Counted from the stretch's first letter, positions 23,516 to 36,750 are shown. The stretch: 64,000 nt of DNA from Climacium dendroides (GCA_950106755.1 OX467088.1:18894001-18958000); one strand, 5' to 3'. Notes: generated by a model from the sequence alone, not told the origin. Program-made: numbers and translations.

Positions 23516-24157
23516 ATTACAAATAGTCTTGAATCTAGCAAAGACTTCATAGACTTCATCAAATAAAAATAAAAATAAAAATATTTAATTAGCTTAAAAG
23601 ATCTTCTCAAAACCTTATTTTTTATTTTTAGTACATAATCTTGATACAATAGGTCAAAATTGTAAGACTATCATCATACATAATAGTAAAATAATTAAGT
23701 TCACTAATTTTGTTATTTAATCTCTTCAAAGTCTCAAACCTCAAGTTAATTAATAATCAAGCTAGAGTAAGAGTTTGAGATGAGGAATTAAGACAATTTG
23801 AATAGATAGTTCTTTTTCACACAATAATAAAACTCGAAATGCAATTACTCCCACTAAAGATTGTACAATAAGTCTTCACCAATTGGATTAATCCAAGAAC
23901 AAAGTTTCCAATCAAGTCCTCACCTACAAACAATGAATTCTTCTAAAAAGTTAGTAAATCATCTATATTGCAACTCCACTCTTGCTTGAAGTTTGTCAAT
24001 TCCATAATGAGTATAAGCTAAATAAACCTCATTCTACCATGTCTTAAACATGATAGAAACAAAACCTTTTAGTACCTTCTACACCAATAGAAGCAATATC
24101 TTCTAATATTGTCTGTTTGAAATTGCATTTGATGCTAGAATGGATACAAGAATGATT

Positions 24158-27100
24158 TTATAGCATGTTGAGTTGCTTGGTATTTATAGGGTAAGTGTAC
24201 TCAGTGCCTTCCCAGAATTCCCGTGACAATATCACATTAGCCCTGTCGGTTGGATGGTACGCATCCCAGAAGAGGTGATCTTCTCGATTGGTGCAAGGTT
24301 TGAGGATTATAAGACATGGAATCAAACCCTTATAATTTCCTCCAGCCCCACAACATCCCTCGTTTACAACTCTAATACCTGCAAAAAATATTCTTCGTTA
24401 ATAAGACCAAACAAAGTCTAAATTTTAAAGTATGCATGCTACTATTTCATTAGTTGGTAAGTAGAAGATTAACACACATTCTATTGGTAGAGCATGGTCT
24501 AATCAGTAGATAAGGGAAATGGCTCACAAGACAATTCACATGACAAAACATATGACATGTTAGACTAATTGGTTTTTTTCTTGTAGTCATTTCCTTGGTT
24601 CCTAGAGACTGTGTTTCCACTAATGTTTCCATTGATGATCCATTTTTTAAAAGTGAATCCTTTTATCAACTAAAAGTACAAAGTAACCAACATGTTCAAG
24701 ATCAATGACACAACTTAACAATATTTTCACTAAACCTCCCAACTCTCAATAAGATATACAATAGGATATACAATATCCATTCAACAACATCATCATTAAA
24801 GTGTTTTAATCAATTCATTTGTTTTAACCTTTGCATAGCAAATAGCTGAATTACATCTACTTTTTAAAGACAAATACTAAATAAATAAATCTAATCATTA
24901 GCAAAAATTTAAAATAAATTTGTTATTCCAATAAGACGATGTTAATACTAATTGAAAGATCTCCAAAGTTGAAGTTTTACCAAATTGACTTGGATTGGAA
25001 ACGATGTCTAAGACGCTCTTATAGGCATCCCCATAGACAAAGTGCGCCCCTGGCAACTCTGCATTGAGTTGCTTCACCATGGCCAAGACACCAGCATTGA
25101 AGAGTCTGACATCAGCATTTGGTTTCTCACTACACGCTCCATTTGGGCTAAACCGGACTGTGAGTTGGTAGGGAATGCATCCTAAAGGGCCTAGAGACAC
25201 CACAAGTACCTTTCGCGCACCCATGTTATATAACCTCTGCAAACATTAAACTCAAGTAATTAATCATATATCTTTAGATTTGAAATTCATCTTTTGAAAT
25301 CACTATCAAACATGTTGTGGTCCCATGCACAATTTCCAAAATAGAAAAAGTTGCTATGAATGCTACAAAATGGGCCAAAAATTCATGTTTCACATCTTTT
25401 GTAGGTATCCATAAAAATTTAGTAAAATTTTGCTAAATTAAGTCTCATTTGAGATCATTGATTACAAGATGCAATTACTAGTTATATAAGCACTCTAATT
25501 TCTCTTAGAAACTAGTGTAAATCAAAAGCTTATTAGTTTCAAAAATTTCATAGAAGTCTACATGAGTAACAACCATAGTCTCTAGAATTGAAGTAGATTT
25601 CAGGATTGAAAATTGATGATTAAAAAGGTAAGTGCACCTAAATCCCTTATAAAATTTACATATGTAGTAATTATGAAAATGTCCACTATTATAAATAGTG
25701 ATTGCAATGACAAGAATTTCATAATTTCCATTGCACTAAGGATTTCTTTATCAGTCTAGAATCAGTAATCCAACACTTTGAAAGTTAGTAACTTATTCAT
25801 ATGGTGCTCAAATCATGCGTGGTAAGATGCATTGGAGTCTTTTTTCCATTGCTTACCGTGAGTTGGCCATGGTAATCTCTGACCAACAGCGTTGCTAGCT
25901 GGGCAGATGTCAGGTTGGTAATGGGAGAGACAGGGGCGTAGAAGTTGGTCAAATAGTCGTTGGAGCCCATATTGGACATGTACAAGGCATTGGAAATGAG
26001 CTCCATTCCTGCGGCCTCTCCGAGCATGGATATAATCTGGGCTTTGGTGTTGCCGAAGTACTCCAACTGCTTGTTCATGGAAAGCCTCTCAATCTGAAAC
26101 ATCCAGTCCATTGTGCCAGTTAGTAGCATGGCAAATCAGGCAAGCTTACAAATCAGAATCAGTTCCATAACGAACTTACCCCTTCTAGCTAGCTAGCTAC
26201 TTGAAAAAATCTGTCAAATGAAACATCAATTAATATCATTGAAATCTTATCATAGCCCCAGCTCCAGCACTTGGATTGATGGGGGAAACAGAAGCTCTCG
26301 CCGCTTGTCTGGCAGGGGCACTCCAAGAAGAAAACGGATCACTTGCCGCTGCAACTTGGTTGTGGAACTTGGCTACTCAAAAATAAGGGAGGACTATCTA
26401 AGGGCTGGAACTGGATTTTGGGAGGTGAAACATCTTGAAAATATTTTTCAGTGAAATTGACATCTAACCTCCAATTCGTTTCATACTTTTTGAAACTTTG
26501 TGGAATTAGTTATAAAATTTTGAAGTTGAAATGGCCTAGGGTTCTAAAATGGCTCACCTCCTAAAATGTGCACTGTCTGTACATTGATGAAGGCTATAAA
26601 AAAGCAACATGTAGAAATATGTGAGCCATTTTAGAACCTGAGCCATTTTAGAACCTGAGCCATTTTAGAACCTCGTACGTTATTAGGAACAAAAGAGATG
26701 GATTCTTACCACAGCAAAGCCAGATGAGTCCAGTATCCCTCCAGCTCCGGAGGCGTAGTTCACCCCACTGAGAATGGCTTTTCCAGTGGCATTGGGAGCC
26801 AGGTAGGCTGGAATGAATGAGGGAAATCCAGCCAATTGAGCTGTGGAGATAAATCAAGAACAATTCTTAGACCCAAGTGCGAAGTCACTCAGCTAAAATA
26901 CATTGATTTAAGACATTCGACGGAAGCTGACTGGATAATGTTGAGTGTAAATAGTGGGCTACGGAGTAGTTGAGGAGGCAAAATGCTCGATATTGAGTGC
27001 TTCCTACATTGAAATTAAATGAGAGGACCACACGGAGGGAATGTTCAAGAGCGGTGGGTACTTGGTGACCTATCTTCCACTAATAGAGAGAAGATGGGAT

Positions 27101-27931
27101 TTTCAGCTCTCGAAAGCAATCTACAGAGACTCATTTTTCAACATTTGAAGAAGACGAATTTTCAACCATTATTTGCCTCCCTGAGAGGTACAAGCGTGGT
27201 AAGAGCAACTTATAAGAACGACATTGAAATGTTGCAAAAACCATGTCATTGTAAGCCATTCAAACAACAGTATTATGTTGCTCCAGCATCATATCATGGA
27301 AATTATATTGTTTCAAGCCCCTACTTCCCCTTGCGAGAAATGACAACTTCCAAATCTGAAAAGCTGGTTGCATGCACTAATGCGGGGGTAGGTGAATTAA
27401 AGACGATACTCAGAAATACTTAACGACCATGTTGTAAGTGCTATGTGATGACGATGTGTTAGAACAAAATCAATAATCTTGTCGTAACACAACTAACAAA
27501 ACAACTTTAATCTGTCATTCTCACTGACGCATTCTGTAGCAATGTCCTTAGTTGCATTCTGTCTGCCCAGACTCCAGAATGAGAACCTCCAACAATGGAA
27601 GTGGCTTATCTTAATTAAACACTAATATTGTGGGTTGCTATGAATATAACTTACCAATGATATCCGCAGAGGTGCGTCCATTGCAGAATCTTCCAGTAGC
27701 GTATCCCCCCGGGAAGTCTATGCCATTGGGTGGACTATTGGCCCGGGCCAGCGTGTTGATGTAGTTGTTGTTGCCAGGATCAGTCAGCGAGTCCCCAAAT
27801 ATGAAAAAGGCTTTTGACGGTCCTGCTTCACATGGCAACAGCAACAACAGAATGCACAATCCCCAAAGAAGATTCCTCCTGAAAATCTGATTCCGTGGAG
27901 GCACCTCCATCTCCAACGCTACCTGGCACAT
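24158..27931 (-). CDS. GDSL esterase/lipase, five exons, 373 residues
   Basis: Exons on the minus strand: 27931-27655, 26840-26710, 26093-25857, 25236-24981 and 24378-24158, all with GT-AG introns of 602-814 bp and compatible phase, giving 1122 bp including TAA. The product is a plant GDSL/SGNH-family hydrolase that cleaves ester bonds, probably secreted. An N-terminal hydrophobic run (LLWGLCILLLLLP, about residues 21-33) is the signal peptide. Block I is FIFGDSLTDPGNNNY with nucleophile Ser48. Block II is GVNYASGAGG. Block III is MGSNDY with oxyanion Asn about 181. Block V is FWDAYHPT with Asp339 and His342. Length is normal for the family. The start is the first ATG (27931); Met8 (27910) is a possible alternative. 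A GTG precedes it at 27934 but is not needed. Substrate (cutin, lipid or acetylated sugar) cannot be read from sequence. Confidence 0.93.
26400..26690. repeat. Dispersed repeat in GDSL intron 2; related copy at 29405-29700
   Basis: It begins AGGGCTGGAACTGGATTTTG and contains GGAGGTGAAACATCTTGAAA and TTTGTGGAATTAGTTATAAA. These blocks recur in the same order at 29405-29700. Near its 3' end, GTTCTAAAATGGCTCAC (26540-26556) is the inverse of the downstream GTGAGCCATTTTAGAAC (from 26622), so the element end can fold on itself. The insertion lies in an intron and should not disturb the reading frame. Confidence 0.75.
26624..26675. repeat. Three perfect tandem copies of a 17-bp unit
   Basis: GAGCCATTTTAGAACCT is repeated three times without change at the end of the dispersed repeat in GDSL intron 2. 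The distant copy at 29405-29700 has only one weak match (TTTTAGAACCT), so the amplification is local and recent. Confidence 0.88.
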
Positions 27932-29404
27932 CACGATTTAGAAAGTTAGCTGAGATTTGGTATTTAGAAAGTTAGCAGAACATGTTTCAAATAACTTTCA
28001 TACGTTCTTCATTGGAATCGGGGTAGATTCAGACTCTATTTGCTCAAGTTCCGATCACTGATCACTCTGATCAAACTCTTACTTTAGAGAGACACCAAGG
28101 CTACATATGACTCCTTTCAGTAACGTATGCCAGCACATGCAAGTAGCCACAGCTACGGGTGGAACTTGAAGGCATCTCCAGCGATAACAAGCATGCATAG
28201 CAAGATATAGAAAGCTAGTCTTCACTAGTTAGCCGACATGAACATTTCAAATACCTCCTGCACTTCATTAGAACCGATGTATTGTACATTAAGACTCTAT
28301 TTGTTCAGAATCCCACATCAAAGTCCACATGGAAACGAGAGTGACACGTAAACTACATACTTCTGTTGGTACTTAACACTTGAAATTGCAACGTATAATA
28401 AGAAATGCAGCTACAGTAGAGGAACTAGGGTTTAGACAGTGGCCATGGCTAGCTAGCTCACAGTTGTAGCTGGACTGTTTCGAACGATTCGATGCTCATC
28501 GTACAAGCTCACATGAGCTCAGCTAGCTTTCGATGGTAAGAGACAGCAAAAAATCTCATGCTACGAATTGAAATACGTACTTTCTTGGAGAGCTAAGAGC
28601 AACCATACCCTTGCACGTCCAAATTTGTCACACTGGCTTCGATCCAGCACGCCTGGGCTATGAATGTTCCCCCACGCGCGCAGGGATAAAAATCAGGCGC
28701 GGCACCTCCAAAAACTGAGCTTGATAGCACGTACGGAATCCCGTCGCTGTGCTCCCAAATTCGGATTTACTGCTGGAAATCGATCTCACCATTCCAACAT
28801 CTTATTGGACATTCAAGCAATAATAGTGGCATGAATAATATTATCTTTGACTGCATGATTGACTGCATGATTAGTAGCGCACGTATTGTTTATTGAGAGC
28901 GTTGAATATTTTGTGCTTGAAGTGAAGTTATCATACATGAGAATGAGTGCAGAATGCTTTGAGTGCTAGTTGGGATAGATTGCACTCAAAGTGGTAGGAT
29001 CTCGACGACAAGGCAGATTGACATGTAGAGTTACAGATCAGCTTGTCTTGTTGCTTAGAAAGCGGAAGCAACGTTCCGCAGCATTCATTTGCTAGGGGTG
29101 TAATGTTCATCATGAGCTAGACGAGATAAGCTAGCATTCATAATAATTTAGCAACTGAGGAAGCTAACTTGTAAGTTAGCGACTGCAAGGCTAGCTAGCT
29201 CGTGCATCAGAAACCCACTAAAAACAAGAATTGCAGCTCCAACAACGGCTCTACTAACGTAAAGCAGTGCGGTGCACGTGCAGCTCAAATAAATGTTTCA
29301 AGCAATTCAAACTGGTCCCACTCTGGCAGCGTCACTATGGTGGTCAGTTTGGAAGAAGGTAGATTGAATCACTTCAAGGTAAGAGGTCCATAAAGTGCCC
29401 ATGT
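27932..29404. other. Upstream region of the GDSL gene
   Basis: This 1.5-kb block is less AT-rich than the surroundings and has CpG-containing stretches (for example around 28665-28700), consistent with a promoter region for the minus-strand gene. CTAG-rich runs (GCTAGCTAGC) occur near 28450 and 29195. I could not pick one TATA box with confidence, and no other gene is recognisable. Confidence 0.4.
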
Positions 29405-29700
29405 AAGAGCTGAAACCTAAATTTGGAGAGGTGAAACTTCTTGAAATATTTTCCAGTAAATTCTACTTGAAAGACAAGCGAAATTGGCATCTAACCCAAG
29501 TTGTTTCGTATTTTTTGAAGCTTTGTGGAATTAGTTATGAATTTTTGAGGTTGAAATGGTATGGGGCTCTAAAATCACCCACCTCTTCAACTGTACACTA
29601 CTTGTACATTGTTGGTACAATGAAAAAGCATCATGTACAAATAGTGTACATTTGAGGAGGTGGATGAATTTACAATGTGAGTTCTTTTAGAACCTCCTAC
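29405..29700. repeat. Dispersed repeat, second copy of the intron element at 26400
   Basis: It shares GAGGTGAAAC, TCTTGAAA, TTTGTGGAATTAGTTATGAA, GAAATGG and TTTTAGAACCTC with 26400-26690 in the same orientation. An internal inverted pair (CACCCACCTCTTCAA and, inverted, TTTGAGGAGGTGGATG) gives this copy its own hairpin. Non-coding. Confidence 0.7.
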
Positions 29701-32286
29701 TTTAAATAAACCGAGCAAATTTCTATGATAAGCATTATGGAGTGTTGGGAAACTCTCAATTTTTAATCACGTAAAGTTTAGTTACAATATGTAAAAGTTA
29801 TAAGAGGTCAAAGTTGAAATAGTAGATTTTCTAAAACCTTGTCCTGTTTTCAAAATTCACACCTTGAAGTTAGAAAATATAATAGGCATCTACTTCTTTT
29901 TTCTAGGTTTTAGAAGACTTGCTTTTGAAAATATGTTTAGATATGGGTGATCCCAAGGGAGGAAATGCATCAAGCGTCCATTTCAAGACCGATCTAACTT
30001 TTGGCATTTCTCCAAACATTTACAATATAGTTTCTTTCAAGGATAAATGTAAGTCACAACTAATGGGGCTTTTACACCAAGTGTTAAATAGGTGACTCTT
30101 AATTTGTACAAATCAATCTTCATTCCTTCATGTCATGGCCATATTAAAAAATATTGTGATTGCTTTAGGTGGTAAGTGATGACCATTATGGATATATTTT
30201 TCTATGGTTTTGGAGTAGTCTATAGGTTTTTTAGAGCCAATTGGATAGCACACTTCAAAAATTTATAACAAATTTATATTTTACCAAAAAATAAAATATC
30301 AAATGTTCTCTTTATTTCTCACATTTGTCTTATATAGAATTAAATTTAAAATTTTTCAATAATATCAACAAGGCCAACCAATCATTCTACATGTCATAGG
30401 TTGGTTTACCTTAAATGAAGTCCAACCCTTTCCCACCTAGCTTAAAGTAGAATAGTCCATTGTAGTGAGAATTGGGAAATTGGCCTCATATTGTTGGTGA
30501 AATTTTTCAATTTTTTTCCTACATAAAGACACGTGTGAGAAACAATGAGATCAATTGAAATCATATTTTTCCAATAAAGTATGAATTTGCTATGAAGTTT
30601 TGAAGTTTTCAACACATCATGGCCCTAAAGAATCTTTAAACTACCCTAGAACCAACAAAATTTGAATTTTTTATAATCATCCTATTCACCTAAAGCAGGT
30701 TGTAATATTTTCTAACATATAAGGCCTAAAAAGTCAAATTTTACAACAAATTCACACTAAAAAGCTAGAAGTTCTGACCTTATGAAGTCACTAATCACTC
30801 CATTATTATCATGTAAGACATTGATTGTAGCCCAAAGGGTGATTGCAAGAAAGACTAGTACTATTAATGAGAGTGACTCTCTTGTCATCTACTATAATTT
30901 TTGAAGCATGAACTTGATTAACTTGAAATTTTTATTGGAGATGGCTAATTTGATAGTATTTAAATCCTTTATTTTTTTAAATTCAAAAATAATTTTACAT
31001 TAAAATTTCAATTTAGCTAATTTGTCACACTCTGTAGTTTAGGATTTTTTAGTACTAGGGAGTATCCAAAATTAATGAAATCCCTGGTGAAATCTCTTCA
31101 TCATAAAGTTATCCCAAATTGTCAATTTTTAATTTAAAAAAATTATTTTCTTGTTTTTTACAAATTAAAATGTAAAAATACTTATTTTCTTGAGATTTTG
31201 CTAGTTCAAAAGACTTTTCTAGTTCTCCTACTTAAAGATTTTTTTTCTATGTTTTTACTTCTTAAAGTATCTTCTTCTTAAAGGTATATATATTAAAATT
31301 ATTTTTCACATTTTCTTAAAATTATTTTTCTAATTATACAATACTCCTAGAAAAAAATGAGTATTATAAAAAACACTACAAAAACCAGTCGGTCTTTTTT
31401 GCAACCACCCAAAATCTCACATATTGGAAAAAATTGTAATGGGGTCATTTCCTAGATATCCACTATCATAGGGTCATCTAATTGCAATGGGTTGTTCTAC
31501 CTTAATTGCATATAACATACAATGACTTTGCCCCAATGAATTTGCAAACACGTTGTGTCTCTAATCCTAAAGATATATTCATACTCCGCATTATCATGTC
31601 CCTAGTCCTAAAGCTATACAAATTCCTTCTAGATATATTCATACTCTCCATTAACAACTTTGTGGCACCTCACCAATCAATGCCTTCACAACACATGCTC
31701 TTCTTCCTTCTCCAAGTGCTCCATGTGCTAACTAAAGGTAGTATGCTCTAAAAGCAACCATTGAAAGGTTGCTTTGCCTTTTTCATAGGTTTCCACGGAC
31801 AAAAATATTTTTAGATCATTTTTCGGAGAAAAAAAAATAGATTTAGAACCTAATACAAGTGGTTTGTATTTTTCCAAGCATTTCTGAATTACTTATAAAA
31901 TTTCAAAGATTTGGAGCATAGACACCTATTTGTGACCATAGGTCTTTCAAAATCCATCTACTTGTAGCTTGTAAAGAGATGTTTAGAAATCAAAAATGAC
32001 GATTGGCTCTTGCAATAGAAAAACAATTTTTCTTCAATTCATTCAATTGCTAAAGTGGTCCATTTAAAAATTACCTCATCTCCATTCTTTAACTAATAAT
32101 AGGGCCAATTTGAAGAAGAGGGGTGGTTATATAGTATACTACCTTAGAGCAACTCCAATGCAACACTAAAACAAACACAAGAATGGTGGCAATAAGTTTT
32201 ATAATGTGCTTTTGTAAAAATTTGTTTCCCAATGTAGCTGTTATTACCAACGGGATTTTCCAAGGCTCATTACATGAGAGCCCTTG
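29701..32286. other. AT-rich intergenic stretch, nothing recognised
   Basis: No frame above about 85 codons, no terminal repeats and no RNA gene were found. The tract is poly-A/T-rich. Confidence 0.5.
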
Positions 32287-32392
32287 TTCAACATTTTGCG
32301 GCAATTTGCTAAGCAAAGAAGAGCACACATGAAGCTTAGTTCAACATTTTGCGGCAATTTGCTAAGCAAAGAAGAGCACACATGAAGCTTAG
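32287..32392. repeat. Perfect tandem duplication of 53 bp
   Basis: The unit starting TTCAACATTTTGCGGCAATT and ending GAAGCTTAG occurs at 32287-32339 and again at 32340-32392 with no difference seen. Identity implies a very recent duplication. Confidence 0.95.
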
Positions 32393-33334
32393 ATTCTTTG
32401 ACAAGTGGTAGTGGTTCCCCAATTCCATAGGTTGAGTTGGTCCCAAAAGCGTGTTTTCACCAAAAGTGAAAGAGATTCACTCAAAAAATCATGTTCGTGG
32501 AGTCCAAATCCATTGCTACATTGAAGCGCGGTTACAAATCACACTTTGAAAATAGTGTTAGCTGGCCCTTCGCTCTGACAATAGACCTAGGTTAGATAGG
32601 AACTTGTGCTCATTTCGGTATCAACATTGGAGTTGCTTTTACCCATGTAAGTCCTTCCTAGCTTATATTTGGGGAGAAGGAAGGTTATAAGTTACTTCGT
32701 ACTTTGATTGGTGCAAAAGACCATCCTATAGTAGAACCAATCCTTATGATTTATGCCCCCAAGTTTTTGTTTCACCACATTGCAAATCTAATTCGTTTCT
32801 TTGCATGTAGCTATTCCACTTCATGGCTGATACTTGTGAGATTCTTCATGTTTGATCATTGTTCTATGGAAATGCTTCACAAATTCGACATGCATAAATC
32901 AAATTCAATGATTTAATTTGAGTTTGCTTCCTAAATCTAGTGAGTTTCTCTTCTCATTTCTTTTGTCTATTTTTCTTCCAACAATGGTTTAGGGTCGATG
33001 ATGATGGCATTATTTTTATCCCATTTGATTCTAATTATCACAATACAAGAATGTTGAGCACCAAAGAAAGAGCTCTAATTGCTGGAATGCACTAAGGTGG
33101 CTAGATTTGTTAAGATACAACAAGAAAAAATGCACACCCCGATCCACTATTTCTATTGTTTTGACAAAGTAGAAAGTATCTAGATGTATAGCAACTCAAA
33201 AATAAGCTATTGGTCTTGAAAGTTGTCTAATCATGCATTTCAAGTTTTGTCTTGTCTTGTCAATGATGGTGGATGGCAAACACTAGGAATGTTTGAAGCT
33301 ATTTTATAAGTGCATCATAATACTATATGATTGT

Positions 33335-33561
33335 ATGCCATATTTAACTACTTTTGGACTATTCATTGAATTCTGGACAAAAAGTCCAAAAATCTCTACA
33401 TAATAACATTGGGAGATCTCCCAATGTTTCTTACTAATCTCCCAATGTTTTGCATTGATCTCTCAATGTTTTGCATTATCTTTGGATGATCAATTTTTTT
33501 CTCCGGATGGCCAATATTAATTTTGGACTTTCAAAAGTCTAAAAGTAGTTAAATGTGGCAT
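33335..33561. mobile_element. MITE nested in the dead transposase
   Basis: Inverted ends: left ATGCCATATTTAACTACTTT followed by TGGACT, right AGTCTAAAAGTAGTTAAATG followed by TGGCAT. TTGT lies directly outside both ends (33331-33334 and 33562-33565), a probable target duplication. The inside contains the perfect 24-bp palindrome formed by AACATTGGGAGA and its complement (33405-33428), then three CTCNCAATGTTT repeats. It interrupts the alignment to the intact Tc1-like element, so it inserted later. Confidence 0.75.
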
Positions 33562-33889
33562 TTGTATATACTTAGGCTTGATTTTGGGAATTGTATTGCA
33601 TCTAGAAAAATCCTAATTATCTTAATATTGAATACTAAGCTAAAAGAATAGCATGTGCTTGTAAATATCATTATTAGACAAAAGAAGGTTGGAGCAAAGT
33701 AATTTGGACAAATGAGTTGTCGCATTAGATGTGTTTCCTATGTAGTGGAGGGTTGCGTGTTCCCAACAGTTCCCACGCTGCAGGAACTTTTGGAAATACG
33801 ACATGGCAGTTCACTGACGTGGTCAAGTGACTGCCACATTGGAAAAAAAATTCAAATTTTTTTTTTCTGTTTTTTTTTCATTTCAAGAA

Positions 33890-33911
33890 TTAACTTTTTT
33901 TGGGGGGGGGG
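33890..33911. repeat. T7/G10 homopolymer junction
   Basis: A run of T is followed directly by about ten G inside the foreign insert of the dead Tc1 copy. Long G runs are rare in this AT-rich window; others are at 5313-5320, 9454-9470 and 50875-50894. Confidence 0.8.
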
Positions 33912-35240
33912 AATTTTTCTGTCGAGAACAATGGTTCCTCAAAATTGCAAGGGAGAACCTGGGTAAGGAACAGGCCTGAAACAGCCCTTCCACCCCTCTA
34001 AATCTCTTTTAATGTTTGGGCTTGAAATTTCTATAGCATATTAGAGTTTGGTAGAAGTTTTATAAAAAGTATGCATAGAATTGTTTGGTTTCACCTTTTT
34101 AGTCCAAGTGAACATTGATGATGGTTTGGAGTGCCTTTACCAATTTTGACAAAAGTCCATTAGTCATCATGCCTCAAGGTAAACAAAGTACAATTTATTT
34201 TGTTCATAATGTTTATAAAGGCACATTGAGCAGATTTTATTTCATGCATGATCACCCTCATAAACTCACTCTTATGGAAGATGGTACTCCAATCCATCAC
34301 AAAAAAAATTTAGACAAGTGGAGGGAAGTTCATGGTATGAAGAAGTTGGACTGGCCTCCAAATTCATTGGATCTAAATCTCCTCAAAAACTTATAAAAGA
34401 TAGTGAAAAATTTGTTGCAATACCACAATAGGACAAAGAACAAGCAAACAATTACACAAATAATTCAAGTGGTAAGGGATCAAGTCTCTTTAAAGCAATT
34501 ACAAAAAGCTTATTTTGAATATGTCCAATCAAATGCAAGCCATAATTTTGGCAAAGGATGGAAGTACTAGATGATAGATAGTGTAATGTTGGACCACCTA
34601 TTCCCAACCAAGGACCCATATCTAGCTTGTAGGATGCAGCTATTTCCAACTAAGGCCGGTTGGAAGAAATTTTCAACCCAAGCTTAAAATGTGTTTTATT
34701 CTTTTTTCCAATGTTGGGATTGATTAGATCATGACACATGTTCCAAAGTAAGCAAGAAGTAGTGAGTAAGAAAGTAGGAAGTGGTGAGCAAGAAAGTAGT
34801 TCGTGCATGATTCAAATTGGAAGAATCTAGACATTATGTTTTAATTTTGAGCATTTCTTTGGATCCCAAAATTTGTAGTAATTTCAAATTTGGAAATAAA
34901 ATTACAATGTATTTGCAGTCTCATTATTTCCTACCTTTCTATACAGAAAAAATTTGCATTGCCTCATATTACTCATGATCTATTGTATAATCACTTAGGT
35001 GATCAACTATGGGTGGTTCAACTTTATAAAAAAGATCCAAATTTTTGTACGATTTGGAATTTTACATGTATATATTAGTTATGATGCTCAAGTATTCTTT
35101 ACTACAATTCCAATGCAATTTGTAGTTTCAATATTGGTTCATTATTGAGCATGCTAGAGCTTCCTAAAGTTGTTGGACTTTGTGTTGAAATTTAACTAGT
35201 ACAAAGAAAATTCATAAGATTATTGGACCCAACTATACAA

Positions 35241-36678
35241 TGAAAATGCATTTATACCCTAAAATGATGAACCATTTAAAGGATGGACACCATTTATGAA
35301 TCCATATTGGGTTTATATGCCTCTACTTTAATCTAGTCATTATTTCCAAAATATATAAGTTTCTTAAATACAATGGCTTTCATTAGTATTCATACACTTC
35401 ATTACTTCATTATACTTCATTGAGAAATTTGATCTTTTCAACAAATATTGGACATGTTGAAGTAACAATAAGGCTCTTTTATAAAATGATTTTCAAAATT
35501 TTAAAGTTGTTAAAAAGTTTTATATAATTTAACCTCTATAGGACCAAACTGCATTTTTTGGTAGCATAGCCATTTGGGGCAGCTCACTATGAATGGAATT
35601 TTTGTTTAATTTTTCTTTCAAATTTTACCCAATATATGGACAAGGAGTATTTTTCATGCCCAAAAAATTTCATAACTTTTGACTATATGTTTAAAAAGTT
35701 ATTGTATGATATGTAGGGTTTTTTTCAAGATTGGTAGTATGGGCAAATCAAGAAAAAAATCATTTTTTTCAAAAACAAAAATTTGAAATTGATTTTCTAT
35801 ATTAATATACACATGAAAGTTTTGAATCATTACATTTTGATCAATGAGTCAAAAGTTATGAAGAGTTTTCATTTGCAGGCAATTACAGATTCTCTACTCT
35901 AAAATAAACTTTGAAATCCTTTATTTTGCTCAATTTTTTATATTTAAAAAATAAATAAAAACATTATTTATTACAACATTACAATCATTAGAATTGGTAT
36001 TTTCAAGTCCATAACTAAATTTTAAACAATTTAATGTTTTGAATCATTCTCAATTACTTTCTACATACATATATGTTGTACAATTCCAAATGATCTAAAA
36101 TTTTCCAAGTATTTGAAATTTTCCAAACTTAACTTGAAGAATGAATCCAAAGAATCACACCAACATGGACATTTTTCAGACCAATGTAACCTTGTGGAAT
36201 ATAGTTGCCCAATTTTTTGCAAGGCCAAAAAGAATTCTATCAATTCAAATGCTAATATTTTGCAATCCACATGATGGAAATTTCTTAAAAATTTTCCACA
36301 TCTTTTCAAACTAGTGTACTATAATATCCTATGGTTGCATGTGTCCAAATTTTTAAATTTTTTTATTTTAATTTGATACTTGTACTAGAAATGACAATTT
36401 TAGAGCATTTTTGGTGAATATATAATCAAGAAAATTTAAGAATTAATCAAATTTATTAGTGAGAAAAAACTTTCAATTGAAGTAAGTTTTTTTCAACATT
36501 CTCTTGGAAATGGAATGAAATTTATTTTTTGAATTTTTTGAAAAGAATTTAACAAATTTATAAATTTTGATGAATCAAATATAATTGACTAAAATATGAC
36601 TCCAAAAATTCTAAGTTTTTTTATAATCCATTTTAAACTTTTTTAATCATGAATTTATTTATTTATATATATATTATA

Positions 36679-36750
<72 letters not shown>

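Larger units (their letters stand above)
33050..35240 (+). pseudogene. Decayed Tc1-like transposon with insertions
   Basis: Fragments line up in order with the Tc1-like element at 50429-52494: the start (LSTKERALIAGMH at 33052), a catalytic-Asp segment decayed to WSKVIWTNE (about 33690), then VWSAF...DKSPLV, YFMHD, LMEDGTPIHH, LDWPPNSLDLNLLKNL (34115-34396) and the 3' non-coding end (35085-35240). Of the expected DD34E residues, the first Asp now reads Asn and the Glu lies in a degraded SLDLNLLKN motif. Many stops and frameshifts are present. Compared with the intact copy it carries a MITE (33335-33561), about 300 bp of foreign T/G-rich DNA (about 33715-34000) and about 500 bp between 34570 and 35065. 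The left terminus could not be placed. Confidence 0.8.

Noticed and set aside
27019..27423. 134-codon plus-strand frame antisense to GDSL intron 1
   Set aside because: It lies wholly inside an intron of a well-supported gene, has no homology I recognise and no promoter or terminator context.
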